In this document: one piece after another, positions 10,401-17,830 of the stretch | Layout: each line of letters starts with the position of its first letter | Position numbering within the stretch: position 1 is the first letter of the stretch | Assembly: GCF_000422705.1 (NCBI RefSeq) | Contig: NZ_AUGO01000003.1 | Coordinates: 392,955 to 456,954 of the forward strand | From: Flavobacterium soli DSM 19725 | Lineage (GTDB): Bacteria > Bacteroidota > Bacteroidia > Flavobacteriales > Flavobacteriaceae | Reading direction: 5' to 3' | DNA: 64,000 bases | The notes under the pieces: model-generated | Told to the model about the DNA's origin: nothing | Seen by the model: only the letters and a program-made list of their open reading frames with translations | The model's database searches: none | Made by a program: the position numbers and the translations under genes

Positions 10401-10613
10401 AGGCGAAACTCCGCTAGCAAGAGTAACACCACCTTGTTCATTTGTTATTGTAATATAATCTGTAGCTGTAGAACTAGAAAAAGTATATTGCGTATTTGCT
10501 TGAATATTTACGTTTGAATATTCGCCTGCATAAGCATTTGTTACAATTTGTTCAGTTATTCCAGAACAAGCTGGTGTGAAAGTTGCTTCTGGATATTGAC
10601 CATAAGTTGCCAC
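7425..10613 (-). CDS. C-terminal fragment of the split adhesin: FN3, RCC1 propeller and T9SS tail
   Basis: 1,062 residues if the GTG at 10613 is used. The frame itself is open back to about 10816 and the missing ~65 codons encode the rest of an FN3 domain, so this GTG is probably not a real start. Three copies of the ~100-residue repeat alternate with three FN3 domains. Seven RCC1 repeats then run from about 8740 to 7720 (pattern AG..HTLAIKxNGTLWAWGxNxxGQLGDGT), enough for one seven-bladed propeller. The tail is a type A T9SS sorting domain (FYPNPVND, YNLLGQEV, LASGTYLVKV, VKIIKQ). Without the upstream frame it has no signal peptide. Confidence 0.7.
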   Translation of the reverse strand: MATYGQYPEATFTPACSGITEQIVTNAYAGEYSNVNIQANTQYTFSSSTATDYITITNEQGGVTLASGVSPLIWSSGGTSGVIRYYFHTNSNCGSQNTNRIRYIQCVATQSCGLPTNLAVSNITSNSCRFTWNAPTPAASSYDIYVSSNNTAPVTSTAASLTSNSNIVGAASGLLSATTYYYWVRSNCNGTKSAWVPGGSFTTIATLNCNGAIYGLFPEATYTPNCSGQTEQITTDAWAGEYSNVNILANNQYTFTSSVVTDYITITNASGTAVYASGTAPLVWNSNATSGVIRYHLNSNANCGVQNSVRTKYIQCTSLSSCGLPTNLSVSNITSNSCRLFWNAPTPAANSYDIYLSTSNSTPQTTTNATQTSVPNLVQSLSGLTASTTYYYWVRSNCNGTKSAWVSGGSFTTISYLNCNGATYGLYPNSTFIPTCTGSAEQITTAAYAGEYSNVNILANKQYTFTSSIATDYITITNATGTTLLASGVTPLVWNSNTTSGIIRYHIHTNANCGTQNSDRVRSVKCQNASSCNPPTNFGSEVLSSTSAVIGWIPSTSAPNGGYLYVYNTSPTIGGMDGSTFSTTADLTDLAPGTTYYWWVASNCVTSQSDWAFGGSFTTLSEATGCWQTISAGTTHTLGVKADGTLWAWGNNGYGQIGDGTLISKQLPTQIGTSSDWQEIAAGEYYSLAIKTNGTLWAWGNNIYGQLGDGTTVNKNTPVQIGTASNWQSVRAGGFHTLAIKTNGTLWGWGKNTSGQLGDGTTITKVVPTQIGTATNWQSVAVGFDFSLAIKANGTLWSWGANGFGQLGDGTTIGKIVPIQIMLGDNWSNTEWGNVAAGYNHSVARMTNGILFTWGNNTYGQLGDSTNIDKTSPNPVNDQVQSIDAGKNNTIGITEFGNIISCGENSFGQLGGGNTNNTNSFMYSNSTDNQMVSTGGYHTFSINVDGFLSACGVNDSGQLGNNSTSNSSNFIFINCPTSNLSVEDFIKAEMNFYPNPVNDILNISFEHGISAVVVYNLLGQEVFSKPFNSNEVSINMSNLASGTYLVKVNAGDAVKTVKIIKQ

Positions 10614-10804
10614 AGTACAACCAGGTATACTATTTGTGGTAAAACTTCCTCCAGAAACCCAGCTACTCTTTTCTGAACTACAATTGGATCGTATCCAATA
10701 ATAATAAGTTACCCCAGCTGATAATCCATTTATTACATTTAAACTAGTTGTAGAACTTGTATAAGTAGGGGTTGTTGTTGCTCCAGGAGCTACATTATTG
10801 GATA

Positions 10805-12301
10805 CTATATATATATATCATATCCTGAACTAGGAACTGTAGCGGGTGCTGTCCACGCTAATTGACATGAATTGGCAGTAATGTTTGAAACTAATAAATT
10901 AGTTGGCAAACCGCAAGTTGTGGAAGCGGAACATTGAATATAACGTTGTCTATTTATATTCTGTGTGCCACAGTTAGAATTAGCGTGTATAAAATACCTT
11001 ATAACACCTGACATTGTACCCGAATTCCATACTAATGGAGACTCGCCTGTTGCCAAAACAATATTTCCCGTTGGATTTACAATGGTTATATAATCAGAAA
11101 CTGCAGAGGTTGAAAAAGTATAGTTCTTATTAGTAGTTACATTAATATTTGCGTATTCTCCAGCCCAGCTATCATTTGCAATCAATTCCAAAGATCCAGT
11201 GCAGGTAGGTGTATAGGTATTTGTTGGATAAAGATCTCCATCTGTACATCCGCCAATAACATCTCCTCCGCATTTGATAGATTTTACTCTAGATATAGAC
11301 TCTGAACCACAATTTGCATTGCTGTGCAAATAATATCTTATATTTCCTGACGAGTTGCCAATCCATACTAAAGGGGTTTGTCCAGAAGCATAAACAGTGG
11401 CTCCAGTAGGATAAGTAATGGTTATAAAATCTGTAGAAACGGAACTGCTAAATGTATATTGCTGACCATTATTTATATATACATTAGAATAACTTCCTGC
11501 AAATATATTATTTGCAATTTGCTGAACCGTGCCATTGCACAACACACTAAAAGTATTTTCGGGATACAAACCATAAGTTGCACTGTTGCAACCTGACGAT
11601 ACAGTGGTAGTGAAACTTCCGCCAGGAACCCAAATTCCTGCATCGGCTACACAGTCATTACGTACCCAGTAATAATAAGTTGAATTGGAATTTAATCCAG
11701 TCAACTGGGCATTTGTTCCTACAGATTCTAATACAGTAGGATTTGTATTGGCTGTTGGAGCAATTCCAGTAGTATTGGCATAAACCTCATATGAAAAATT
11801 AGTTCCTATCACTGGTTCATTCCAACTCACTTTAGCAGAATTTGAGGTAATATTAGAAACCGATAAATTGCTTGGTGAATCACATGGATACGTTACTATT
11901 GTAGTTTTTAGATAGTTCCATCTTGAGTTAATAAAAGGATCAGATTCACACTGGGCATTTAAGTGTACATAAAATCGAACTACCTGAGGATAGGGCGGAG
12001 TAAAATTTATACCATTTGATCCGCTTAATCCACTAGCAAACACTTGAATACCATTAGCATCTGTAATGGTAATGTAATCCGTGGTTTCTGAACTCCTAAA
12101 ATTATAAATCACGGCAGTAGATAAGGTATTTATCAACCTATATTTTCCTGTGTAAGCGTTACCATTAATTTGGTATTCATTATTGTCGTAAATAGGTGTA
12201 TATACATTTGACGAGTATGCTGTACCATTCGTACATTGAGCAGCAGCTTCTGTAATTATACTTAAAAGTACCAACAAGCAATAAAAAGTAATTTTTTTCA
12301 T
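10805..12301 (-). CDS. N-terminal fragment of the split adhesin
   Basis: 498 residues beginning with a signal peptide (MKKITFYCLLVLLSIITEAAAQ). It holds three copies of the ~100-residue repeat (the first divergent, then units starting CNSATYGLYPENTF and CTDGDLYPTNTY) and one complete FN3 domain after the first repeat. It ends abruptly inside a second FN3 at SSGYDIYI. The stop TAG arises only because the TA run sets the wrong phase. If translated it would be exported to the periplasm but would lack the T9SS tail. It starts 73 bases after the next upstream gene and may be co-transcribed with it. Confidence 0.7.
   Translation of the reverse strand: MKKITFYCLLVLLSIITEAAAQCTNGTAYSSNVYTPIYDNNEYQINGNAYTGKYRLINTLSTAVIYNFRSSETTDYITITDANGIQVFASGLSGSNGINFTPPYPQVVRFYVHLNAQCESDPFINSRWNYLKTTIVTYPCDSPSNLSVSNITSNSAKVSWNEPVIGTNFSYEVYANTTGIAPTANTNPTVLESVGTNAQLTGLNSNSTYYYWVRNDCVADAGIWVPGGSFTTTVSSGCNSATYGLYPENTFSVLCNGTVQQIANNIFAGSYSNVYINNGQQYTFSSSVSTDFITITYPTGATVYASGQTPLVWIGNSSGNIRYYLHSNANCGSESISRVKSIKCGGDVIGGCTDGDLYPTNTYTPTCTGSLELIANDSWAGEYANINVTTNKNYTFSTSAVSDYITIVNPTGNIVLATGESPLVWNSGTMSGVIRYFIHANSNCGTQNINRQRYIQCSASTTCGLPTNLLVSNITANSCQLAWTAPATVPSSGYDIYI
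10806..10818. repeat. (TA)6.5 dinucleotide tract at the frameshift
   Basis: Thirteen bases of alternating T and A. One unit fewer restores the 1,624-residue reading frame; the tract sits within the codons for Asp-Ile-Tyr-Ile of an FN3 domain. Confidence 0.9.
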
Positions 12302-12374
12302 TTTTATAAATAAAGCTAATAAGTATGTTTTCTAAATTTTTAAAAGGGTGGTAAATTTCGGTGAGAAGTACGAA

Positions 12375-14438
12375 TTAATTCTTGATCATTTTTTTGCGAC
12401 TTACTGTTTCAAAGCCTATAACTTCTACAACATAAACACCATTGGGAGCGGAATCAATGTTTAGAGTACAACTTTTACTTCCGTTTGTAGTAATTGTCTT
12501 TGTTTTTTTACCAAACATATCATATAAATTAACAGTTTCAAATTCAAATTCAGCTACTATAGTTATCTTATCTGTTGAAGGATTAGGACTTATTGCAAAC
12601 TCTTTAATTGAATTATTCTGATCTAATGAGAGATTGCTTAAGGTGGCATTAAATTGGCACTCGGTTATCTGAAAACCTTGCTGATCTAAAACGGTCAATA
12701 ATACACTTGTGTCTTCAGTGATAACTGAACCTGGTTCAGGATTTTGTGTAATTGAAATATCATTTAAGCAGTTTACATTCAATAGTAAAAAATCATCTGT
12801 ATAATCCGGTAAAATATACTGATTCGAGCCATTTGGCAAAACTTGTCTGTTTTCGCAAACAACTTGAATGTTTTGTGGATCATACACCATCAAAGAATTC
12901 AATGCTGTTGGAGTATTTTTTATTAACTGAGAATTAGTTCCATCTATCTCAATTGAAATCAATCCATAGGTAAAATTGTAACGAGTTAAAGAATAGTATA
13001 TCTTGTTGCAATAAATAGCAAAGGAACTAACATCACCTTCATTGCTAGTATGAATGATTTGAACGTTCTCACCTGTCAAATCAGAGTTACTAATCGTATT
13101 TAAACTTGACCAATATAAATTGTCGTATTTTACATTCAGATTCGTTAATAAACTATTGGCAGTATAGACAAGTGTGGTATTTTCTCCGCTTAATGTTGCT
13201 CTGTATATTTTACCAACGGTTGTGTTTAATCCATTTTCAATCCAGTAAATAAAATCTCCATTTATTGCAAAAGAATTAATAGTGAAATCATCACTAGAAG
13301 CATTGATAATAGTTGAAGGATTGTAATTATTTGTTGATGACTTTGATATTGTGGAATTATTCATCAAAAAATAAATTTCATCAAATTTTGTAGCTTCCAA
13401 GTCATTTATAATTCCTCCTACATTTGAAGATAAAGTAAAAAAAACACTCGAAGTTAAATCTAACTTTTTCAAATAATTAGCAGACAAAAACATTTCTTCT
13501 GAACTTATAGCAATAGTACTTACACTACTAAATTCATTGCCTACAATGACTTGATAATTAGTTGAGTTGGTCGAAACCCTATGGATTTTATTGTTTTGAA
13601 TATAAGTGTCTGACCAATATACATAACCATTATTTGCCGTTATTCCTTTAGGATTTGCTAAACCTGAAATTGTATAAACTGTTTGGATATTAGTACCGTC
13701 TAAATTGCTTCTCATTATTTTATCTAAGCCTGTATCTGTCCAATATATTTTATTTTCAAATACCGTTAGATCATTTAATATTGACAATCCTGAGGGTGAT
13801 ACAGCTGAGCTGATTAAAACCGTCTCTGATGAAAAATCCAAAGGAGCCCTTTTTATTACTCTAGCTCCTGCATTATTTACACTCCAATAAATGTATCCGC
13901 CATCAATAAATAATCCTCTAAAATCACTTCCCTCATCTGTCAGAACTTGATGATTGGTTCCGTCAAGATTTGCACAATTAATAGTTTGCGAATCGACCCA
14001 ATAAAGTTTGTTATTTGCCACTACTATTTTACTTGATGTGCTAGAAATGTTGCTTATCAATATCTCAATATTATTACCATCAATATCTGATTTTCTAATG
14101 AACTCTTGATCCAAAAAGTACAATTGATTGTTATATCCCGCAACACTCGTTGGACTAACTAGACCATCAAGACCATCGTGAACAATTTCAGTCTGACTTC
14201 CATCTGGTTCAAACCGGTAATTTCGATTAGTGAGATTCACATCCGAAGCATACAATTTATTATTGTAAAACGAAACCCCGGCTGGAGTTTTTAGCGAGGT
14301 TTTAATAATATTCTCATTCGTTCCTGAAAGAGATAGTGAATGGATTGTTGTATTATAATCAACATAATAAAGTTTTGCTTGTTGTGCATTAACAATATTA
14401 AATGTGGTAAAGAATAATAAAGTAATTCTTTTTATCAT
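12375..14438 (-). CDS. Secreted YWTD (LDL-receptor class B) beta-propeller T9SS protein
   Basis: 687 residues with a signal peptide (MIKRITLLFFTTFNIVNAQ). Most of the protein is a run of propeller-blade motifs of the LDL-receptor B/DUF5050 type, for example LYYVDYN, LYWVDSQTINCANLDGTN, IYWTDTGLDKIMRSNLDGTN, VYWSDTYIQ and LYWSSLNTISNSDLTGEN. The number of units suggests two propellers. The last ~75 residues are a type A T9SS sorting domain (ISPNPSTDKI, VNLYDMFGKK, APNGVYVVEV, KKMIKN). Known of the fold: these propellers bind proteins or glycans, so a surface-binding role is inferred. It has its own promoter and is followed by the split adhesin on the same strand. The AraC-type regulator upstream is on the same strand. 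Confidence 0.88.
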   Translation of the reverse strand: MIKRITLLFFTTFNIVNAQQAKLYYVDYNTTIHSLSLSGTNENIIKTSLKTPAGVSFYNNKLYASDVNLTNRNYRFEPDGSQTEIVHDGLDGLVSPTSVAGYNNQLYFLDQEFIRKSDIDGNNIEILISNISSTSSKIVVANNKLYWVDSQTINCANLDGTNHQVLTDEGSDFRGLFIDGGYIYWSVNNAGARVIKRAPLDFSSETVLISSAVSPSGLSILNDLTVFENKIYWTDTGLDKIMRSNLDGTNIQTVYTISGLANPKGITANNGYVYWSDTYIQNNKIHRVSTNSTNYQVIVGNEFSSVSTIAISSEEMFLSANYLKKLDLTSSVFFTLSSNVGGIINDLEATKFDEIYFLMNNSTISKSSTNNYNPSTIINASSDDFTINSFAINGDFIYWIENGLNTTVGKIYRATLSGENTTLVYTANSLLTNLNVKYDNLYWSSLNTISNSDLTGENVQIIHTSNEGDVSSFAIYCNKIYYSLTRYNFTYGLISIEIDGTNSQLIKNTPTALNSLMVYDPQNIQVVCENRQVLPNGSNQYILPDYTDDFLLLNVNCLNDISITQNPEPGSVITEDTSVLLTVLDQQGFQITECQFNATLSNLSLDQNNSIKEFAISPNPSTDKITIVAEFEFETVNLYDMFGKKTKTITTNGSKSCTLNIDSAPNGVYVVEVIGFETVSRKKMIKN

Positions 14439-14490
14439 ATTTTAGGTTTTTTAGGAAATTATTATGAAGTTTAATTTTGCTAAATTTCCC

Positions 14491-14521
14491 CAAAACTATG
14501 TGATAAGAACTACGTGAACAA
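14491..14521 (-). promoter_or_regulatory. Promoter of the YWTD-propeller gene
   Basis: Read on the minus strand: TTG (14521-14519), 20-bp spacer, TAGTTTTG (14498-14491), a full match to TTG-N17-23-TAnnTTTG, about 53 bases upstream of the start codon. Confidence 0.7.
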
Positions 14522-14590
14522 TCTGTATATCTGACTATTTATAAATAATCAGAAGATTAAATGAGCATTATTTTATTGTTTTTCAAGCAC

Positions 14591-16297
14591 TTATTCAATG
14601 TTTTCTAATTTTTCAATGTAATAATTAGGAGAAAGGCCTGTTTGCTTTTTAAAAACACGAACAAAAGTATTGGCATCTTTATAACCCACTTCTTCGGCAA
14701 TAGCTTGCAAGGTATATTTACGAAAATAAGGTACCCGAACTAGCTTTTGAAGCACATATTGAATTCGCAATTCTTGTGTATAGTCTGAAAAGGGTTTTTG
14801 CATTACGTGATTGAAGTATTGTGACAAATAAGCGGTATTGGTATGCAATTTTTTAGCCACAAAAGCCAACTTGAAATTTGGATCTAAAAATGTTTCTTTC
14901 TGCTCTAACTTTTTTAAACCTATTGCTATTTTATCAATAAGCTCTTCGTCAATTATTTGTTTTGGTTGTGCTTCCGTTTGATTGCTCTTTGTAGTATTGA
15001 CCTCCAAAACTTGTGATTTTTTTAGATTTTGAATAATTTTTAAAAATCGATAATGCTTTTCTTTCTGAAGTTTATAATAATAATAAAAACTGAAAACGAC
15101 AAAACCTAAAACTATTAAAATACTAAAAAGAGAAATCTTAAAATAATTTTTAGATTCGATAACTTTATTTGATTCTTTTTTTATGATTTCTAAATCATAA
15201 TTGTGGAGAAAGTTTAACGATTTGCTTTTTATTCCTTCTATTGATTGAATTAGTTCTAAACTTTTTTGGGCATAGAGATAAGCCTTTTTATGGTCATTTT
15301 TTTCACGGTAACATTGTGTCATAATGTTATATGCCATTACTAGATTTTCTTTTGAAACTTTAGTTATTTGATAACTTTCAACGTACTTCTTACAATAAAA
15401 AAGTGCCGAATCAACTTGCTTTAGATGATGAAAACAATCGGCCATTCCTAAATCAAACAACTGTTTGGTCCTTATATTATCATGGATAACAGGAAACAGC
15501 TTTCTATTTCTATATAAAGACAAAGACTTTTCGTAATTTCCTGCTAAAGCTGCACTTTTTGCTTCTCGCATACTTAATAATGCTTTGGTATACTCAGGTT
15601 GAAAATTATCTTCTAGCATCATTTTTGCAGCAACATTAAAGTAATAATTTGCAGAATCAAGAAGTGTGGCTTTTCTTAAATGGATATAATATTTTTGATA
15701 AGCTTCACCAATAATGTTGTATCGATCGGCAAATAATTTTCTGTTCATTACTTTTTTTTCTCCAACTCCCAACTTTAAATGATGGGAAGTCTTTAATTCT
15801 TTCTTTAACAAAGCAATGCCATTTACATAATCGCCCATAGCAACCTTTATTGAACCATATTGTTCGTTAAAATGATTGTTAGGTAAATTCACTTGATATT
15901 TATCAAGATAAAATAATGCCATGTCATACTCTCCTAAATTTTTATGGATATAGAAAATTTTGTTAACACACATGCCGATCAAATCTTGATACACTTTGCT
16001 TGACTTATCAATCTCGCTTTTTTCTATGCCTTCTATAAGAATAATAAGAAGCTTCTTTGAGTGAGTAAACTCTGATTGGTTATAAAAATAATTGGCTATG
16101 TAATATTTACCATAAAAACGAAACAACTCGTTTTTACAATTACTAATTTCCAAAGCTTCGTCATAAGCTTTTTTAGGATTTGAAACAAGATGTTCCTGAA
16201 TACTTCGAATTCTACTAATTTGTGATTCACTCAATTCTTGAGCAAAAATCAAGTTAGTAGATAATAGCAATATGATAGAAAAAATAAATTTATGCAT
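14591..16297 (-). CDS. Membrane-spanning TPR / AraC-type transcriptional regulator
   Basis: 568 residues. A signal peptide (1-20, ending FAQ) precedes helical TPR-like repeats over roughly residues 25-355 (for example EYDMALFYLDKY, DYVNGIALLKKEL, HKKAYLYAQKSLELI). One transmembrane helix at about 386-408 (FSILIVLGFVVFSFYYYY) is followed by a basic linker and a C-terminal AraC HTH domain at about 470-562 (FVAKKLHTNTAYLSQYFN and LQAIAEEVGYKDANTFVRVFKKQTGLSPNYY). The topology implies a periplasmic sensor coupled directly to a cytoplasmic DNA-binding domain, with no histidine kinase or receiver. Such proteins are frequent in Flavobacteriaceae. The targets are unknown; the adjacent secreted-protein genes on the same strand are the obvious candidates. 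Confidence 0.88.
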   Translation of the reverse strand: MHKFIFSIILLLSTNLIFAQELSESQISRIRSIQEHLVSNPKKAYDEALEISNCKNELFRFYGKYYIANYFYNQSEFTHSKKLLIILIEGIEKSEIDKSSKVYQDLIGMCVNKIFYIHKNLGEYDMALFYLDKYQVNLPNNHFNEQYGSIKVAMGDYVNGIALLKKELKTSHHLKLGVGEKKVMNRKLFADRYNIIGEAYQKYYIHLRKATLLDSANYYFNVAAKMMLEDNFQPEYTKALLSMREAKSAALAGNYEKSLSLYRNRKLFPVIHDNIRTKQLFDLGMADCFHHLKQVDSALFYCKKYVESYQITKVSKENLVMAYNIMTQCYREKNDHKKAYLYAQKSLELIQSIEGIKSKSLNFLHNYDLEIIKKESNKVIESKNYFKISLFSILIVLGFVVFSFYYYYKLQKEKHYRFLKIIQNLKKSQVLEVNTTKSNQTEAQPKQIIDEELIDKIAIGLKKLEQKETFLDPNFKLAFVAKKLHTNTAYLSQYFNHVMQKPFSDYTQELRIQYVLQKLVRVPYFRKYTLQAIAEEVGYKDANTFVRVFKKQTGLSPNYYIEKLENIE

Positions 16298-16446
16298 CTT
16301 GAAAAATTGGTAAATAAACCTGAAGATTACAGTGTGCTAAATTAAAAATAAAACCATGCTATTTCGAAAATTCTTTCTAAGAATAGCTACTATCTTTTTT
16401 GCATATTTTTATATGACTAAAATTTAAACTTAAAATTATATTAAAC

Positions 16447-16481
16447 AAAAATCCCAAACTCTTTTAGAATTTGGGATTTTT
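16447..16481 (-). terminator. Terminator of the sucA-odhB operon
   Basis: AAAAATCCCAAA (16447-16458) pairs with TTTGGGATTTTT (16470-16481). It lies just downstream of odhB with T-rich sequence on the minus strand. Confidence 0.85.
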
Positions 16482-16507
16482 ATATTGTGAAAATTTTTAT
16501 ATATTTT

Positions 16508-17749
16508 TTACAGTTCCAATGCCTTTTTAGCATCACCATTCATCAGCAATTCAACAGGATTTTCCAATCCTTCTTTTACTGCTACAAGGAAACCAACCGA
16601 CTCACGACCATCAATGATTCTGTGGTCATAAGAAAGAGCCACATACATCATTGGATGAATTTCCACTTTACCGTTAACGGCAATCGGACGCTCGATAATG
16701 TTATGCATTCCCAAAATTCCAGATTGTGGAGGATTGATGATTGGTGTAGAAAGCATACTTCCGAAAACACCACCGTTTGTGATGGTAAAAGTTCCACCTG
16801 TCATATCATCAACCGTGATTTGCCCGTCACGAGCTTTGATAGCTAATCTTTTGATTTCAGCTTCGATTCCACGGAACGTCAAGTTTTCAGCGTTTCTTAC
16901 CACAGGAACCATTAATCCTTTTGGACCAGAAACTGCGATAGAGATATCAGCAAAATCATAAGTGATTTTTTCGTTACCATCAATCATTGAGTTCACATCT
17001 GGGAACAATTCCAAAGCTCTTGTTACCGCTTTTGTGAAGAAAGACATATATCCCAAACCAACACCAGCGTGTTTCGCTTTGAAAGCATCTTTATATTCAT
17101 TTCGCACCAAGTTGATTGGCGTCATGTTTACTTCATTGAAAGTAGTTAACATTGCTGTTTCATTTTTAGCAGCAACCAAACGCTCTGCTACTTTTCTACG
17201 CAACATTGATAATTTTGTACGGTTTGAACCACGGTTTCCACCTGTTGGCGTTCCCATAGAAGGCACTGCATTTACAGCATCATCCTTAGTTACTCTACCG
17301 TCTTTTCCAGTTCCTTTTACTTCAGAAGCCGAAATATTTTTTTCGTCTAATATTTTTCGAGCTGCTGGAGATGGCGTTCCAGAAGCATAAGAAGTTGGTG
17401 CTGGAGCCGCTTTTGGAGCTTCTGCTTTCTTCTCTTCTACCTTTGGCGCTTCAGCCTTAGGAGCTTCTTCTTTTTTCTCTTCTTTTGCTGGAGCATCACC
17501 TGCTGGTTTAGCACCATCAGTATCGATATGACAAACAACTTGACCTACTTTTACAGCATCACCTTCTTCCGCTTTTAGCGTAATGATTCCGCTTGCTTCA
17601 GCTGGCAATTCCAAGGTTGCTTTATCAGAATCTACTTCTGCAATAGCTTGGTCTTTTTCTACATAATCGCCATCTTTTACTAACCAAGTTGCGATTTCAA
17701 CTTCTGTGATGGATTCTCCTGGTGAAGGAACTTTCATTTCTAAAATCAT
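16508..17749 (-). CDS. odhB: 2-oxoglutarate dehydrogenase E2, dihydrolipoyl succinyltransferase
   Basis: 413 residues, the usual length of the family. The N-terminal lipoyl domain (about 1-77) has the acceptor lysine K43 in [10 protein letters not shown] flexible linker rich in Ala, Pro, Lys and Glu (about 80-120) leads to the peripheral-subunit-binding domain ([13 protein letters not shown]...[13 protein letters not shown]). The C-terminal catalytic domain carries the active-site pair H376 and D380 in [11 protein letters not shown]. It transfers the succinyl group from lipoamide to CoA in the TCA cycle, as the core of the complex with SucA and a lipoamide dehydrogenase that is not in this window. 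It lies 81 bases downstream of sucA on the same strand. Confidence 0.97.
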   Translation of the reverse strand: MILEMKVPSPGESITEVEIATWLVKDGDYVEKDQAIAEVDSDKATLELPAEASGIITLKAEEGDAVKVGQVVCHIDTDGAKPAGDAPAKEEKKEEAPKAEAPKVEEKKAEAPKAAPAPTSYASGTPSPAARKILDEKNISASEVKGTGKDGRVTKDDAVNAVPSMGTPTGGNRGSNRTKLSMLRRKVAERLVAAKNETAMLTTFNEVNMTPINLVRNEYKDAFKAKHAGVGLGYMSFFTKAVTRALELFPDVNSMIDGNEKITYDFADISIAVSGPKGLMVPVVRNAENLTFRGIEAEIKRLAIKARDGQITVDDMTGGTFTITNGGVFGSMLSTPIINPPQSGILGMHNIIERPIAVNGKVEIHPMMYVALSYDHRIIDGRESVGFLVAVKEGLENPVELLMNGDAKKALEL

Positions 17750-17760
17750 CTTATCTTTTG

Positions 17761-17816
17761 TTTAAGGTTTGTATTGTTTAAAGTTTAAAGTTGACATAGG
17801 AACCTTAAACCTTAAA
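17761..17816. repeat. Inverted and heptamer repeat in the sucA-odhB spacer
   Basis: TTTAAGGTTT (17761-17770) is the reverse complement of AAACCTTAAA (17807-17816). Each side also holds two tandem heptamers (GTTTAAA at 17776-17789, CCTTAAA at 17803-17816). It could fold as a stem within the operon mRNA. Confidence 0.5.
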
Positions 17817-17830
17817 CCTGAAACTAATTT

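Larger units (their letters stand above)
7425..12301 (-). pseudogene. Giant FN3 / RCC1-propeller T9SS adhesin, split by a (TA)n frameshift (or phase-variable)
   Basis: Two minus-strand reading frames, 12301-10805 and about 10816-7425, are one gene. The first ends GYDIYI-stop inside an FN3 domain, exactly at a TA run. Removing one TA continues the frame as GYDIYIVSNNVAPGA..., matching the sister FN3 copies (SYDIYVSSNN, SYDIYLSTSN). The repaired product would be 1,624 residues. It would contain a signal peptide, six ~100-residue repeats of an unnamed beta-rich module (YGLYPExTF...DYITITN...VRYxxHxNxNCG), five FN3 domains, seven RCC1 repeats and a type A T9SS sorting domain. As read here the first part lacks the sorting domain and the second lacks a signal peptide, so neither should reach the surface. 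A true pseudogene, a slippage-switched gene and a base-calling error are all possible. Confidence 0.85.

Noticed and set aside
7425..12301. Regular repeats that could suggest a CRISPR array
   Set aside because: The periodicity comes from FN3, unnamed and RCC1 protein repeats within an open frame; units diverge and no cas genes are near.
16962..17390. 142-codon plus-strand open frame in odhB
   Set aside because: Antisense of a fully supported odhB; no independent support.
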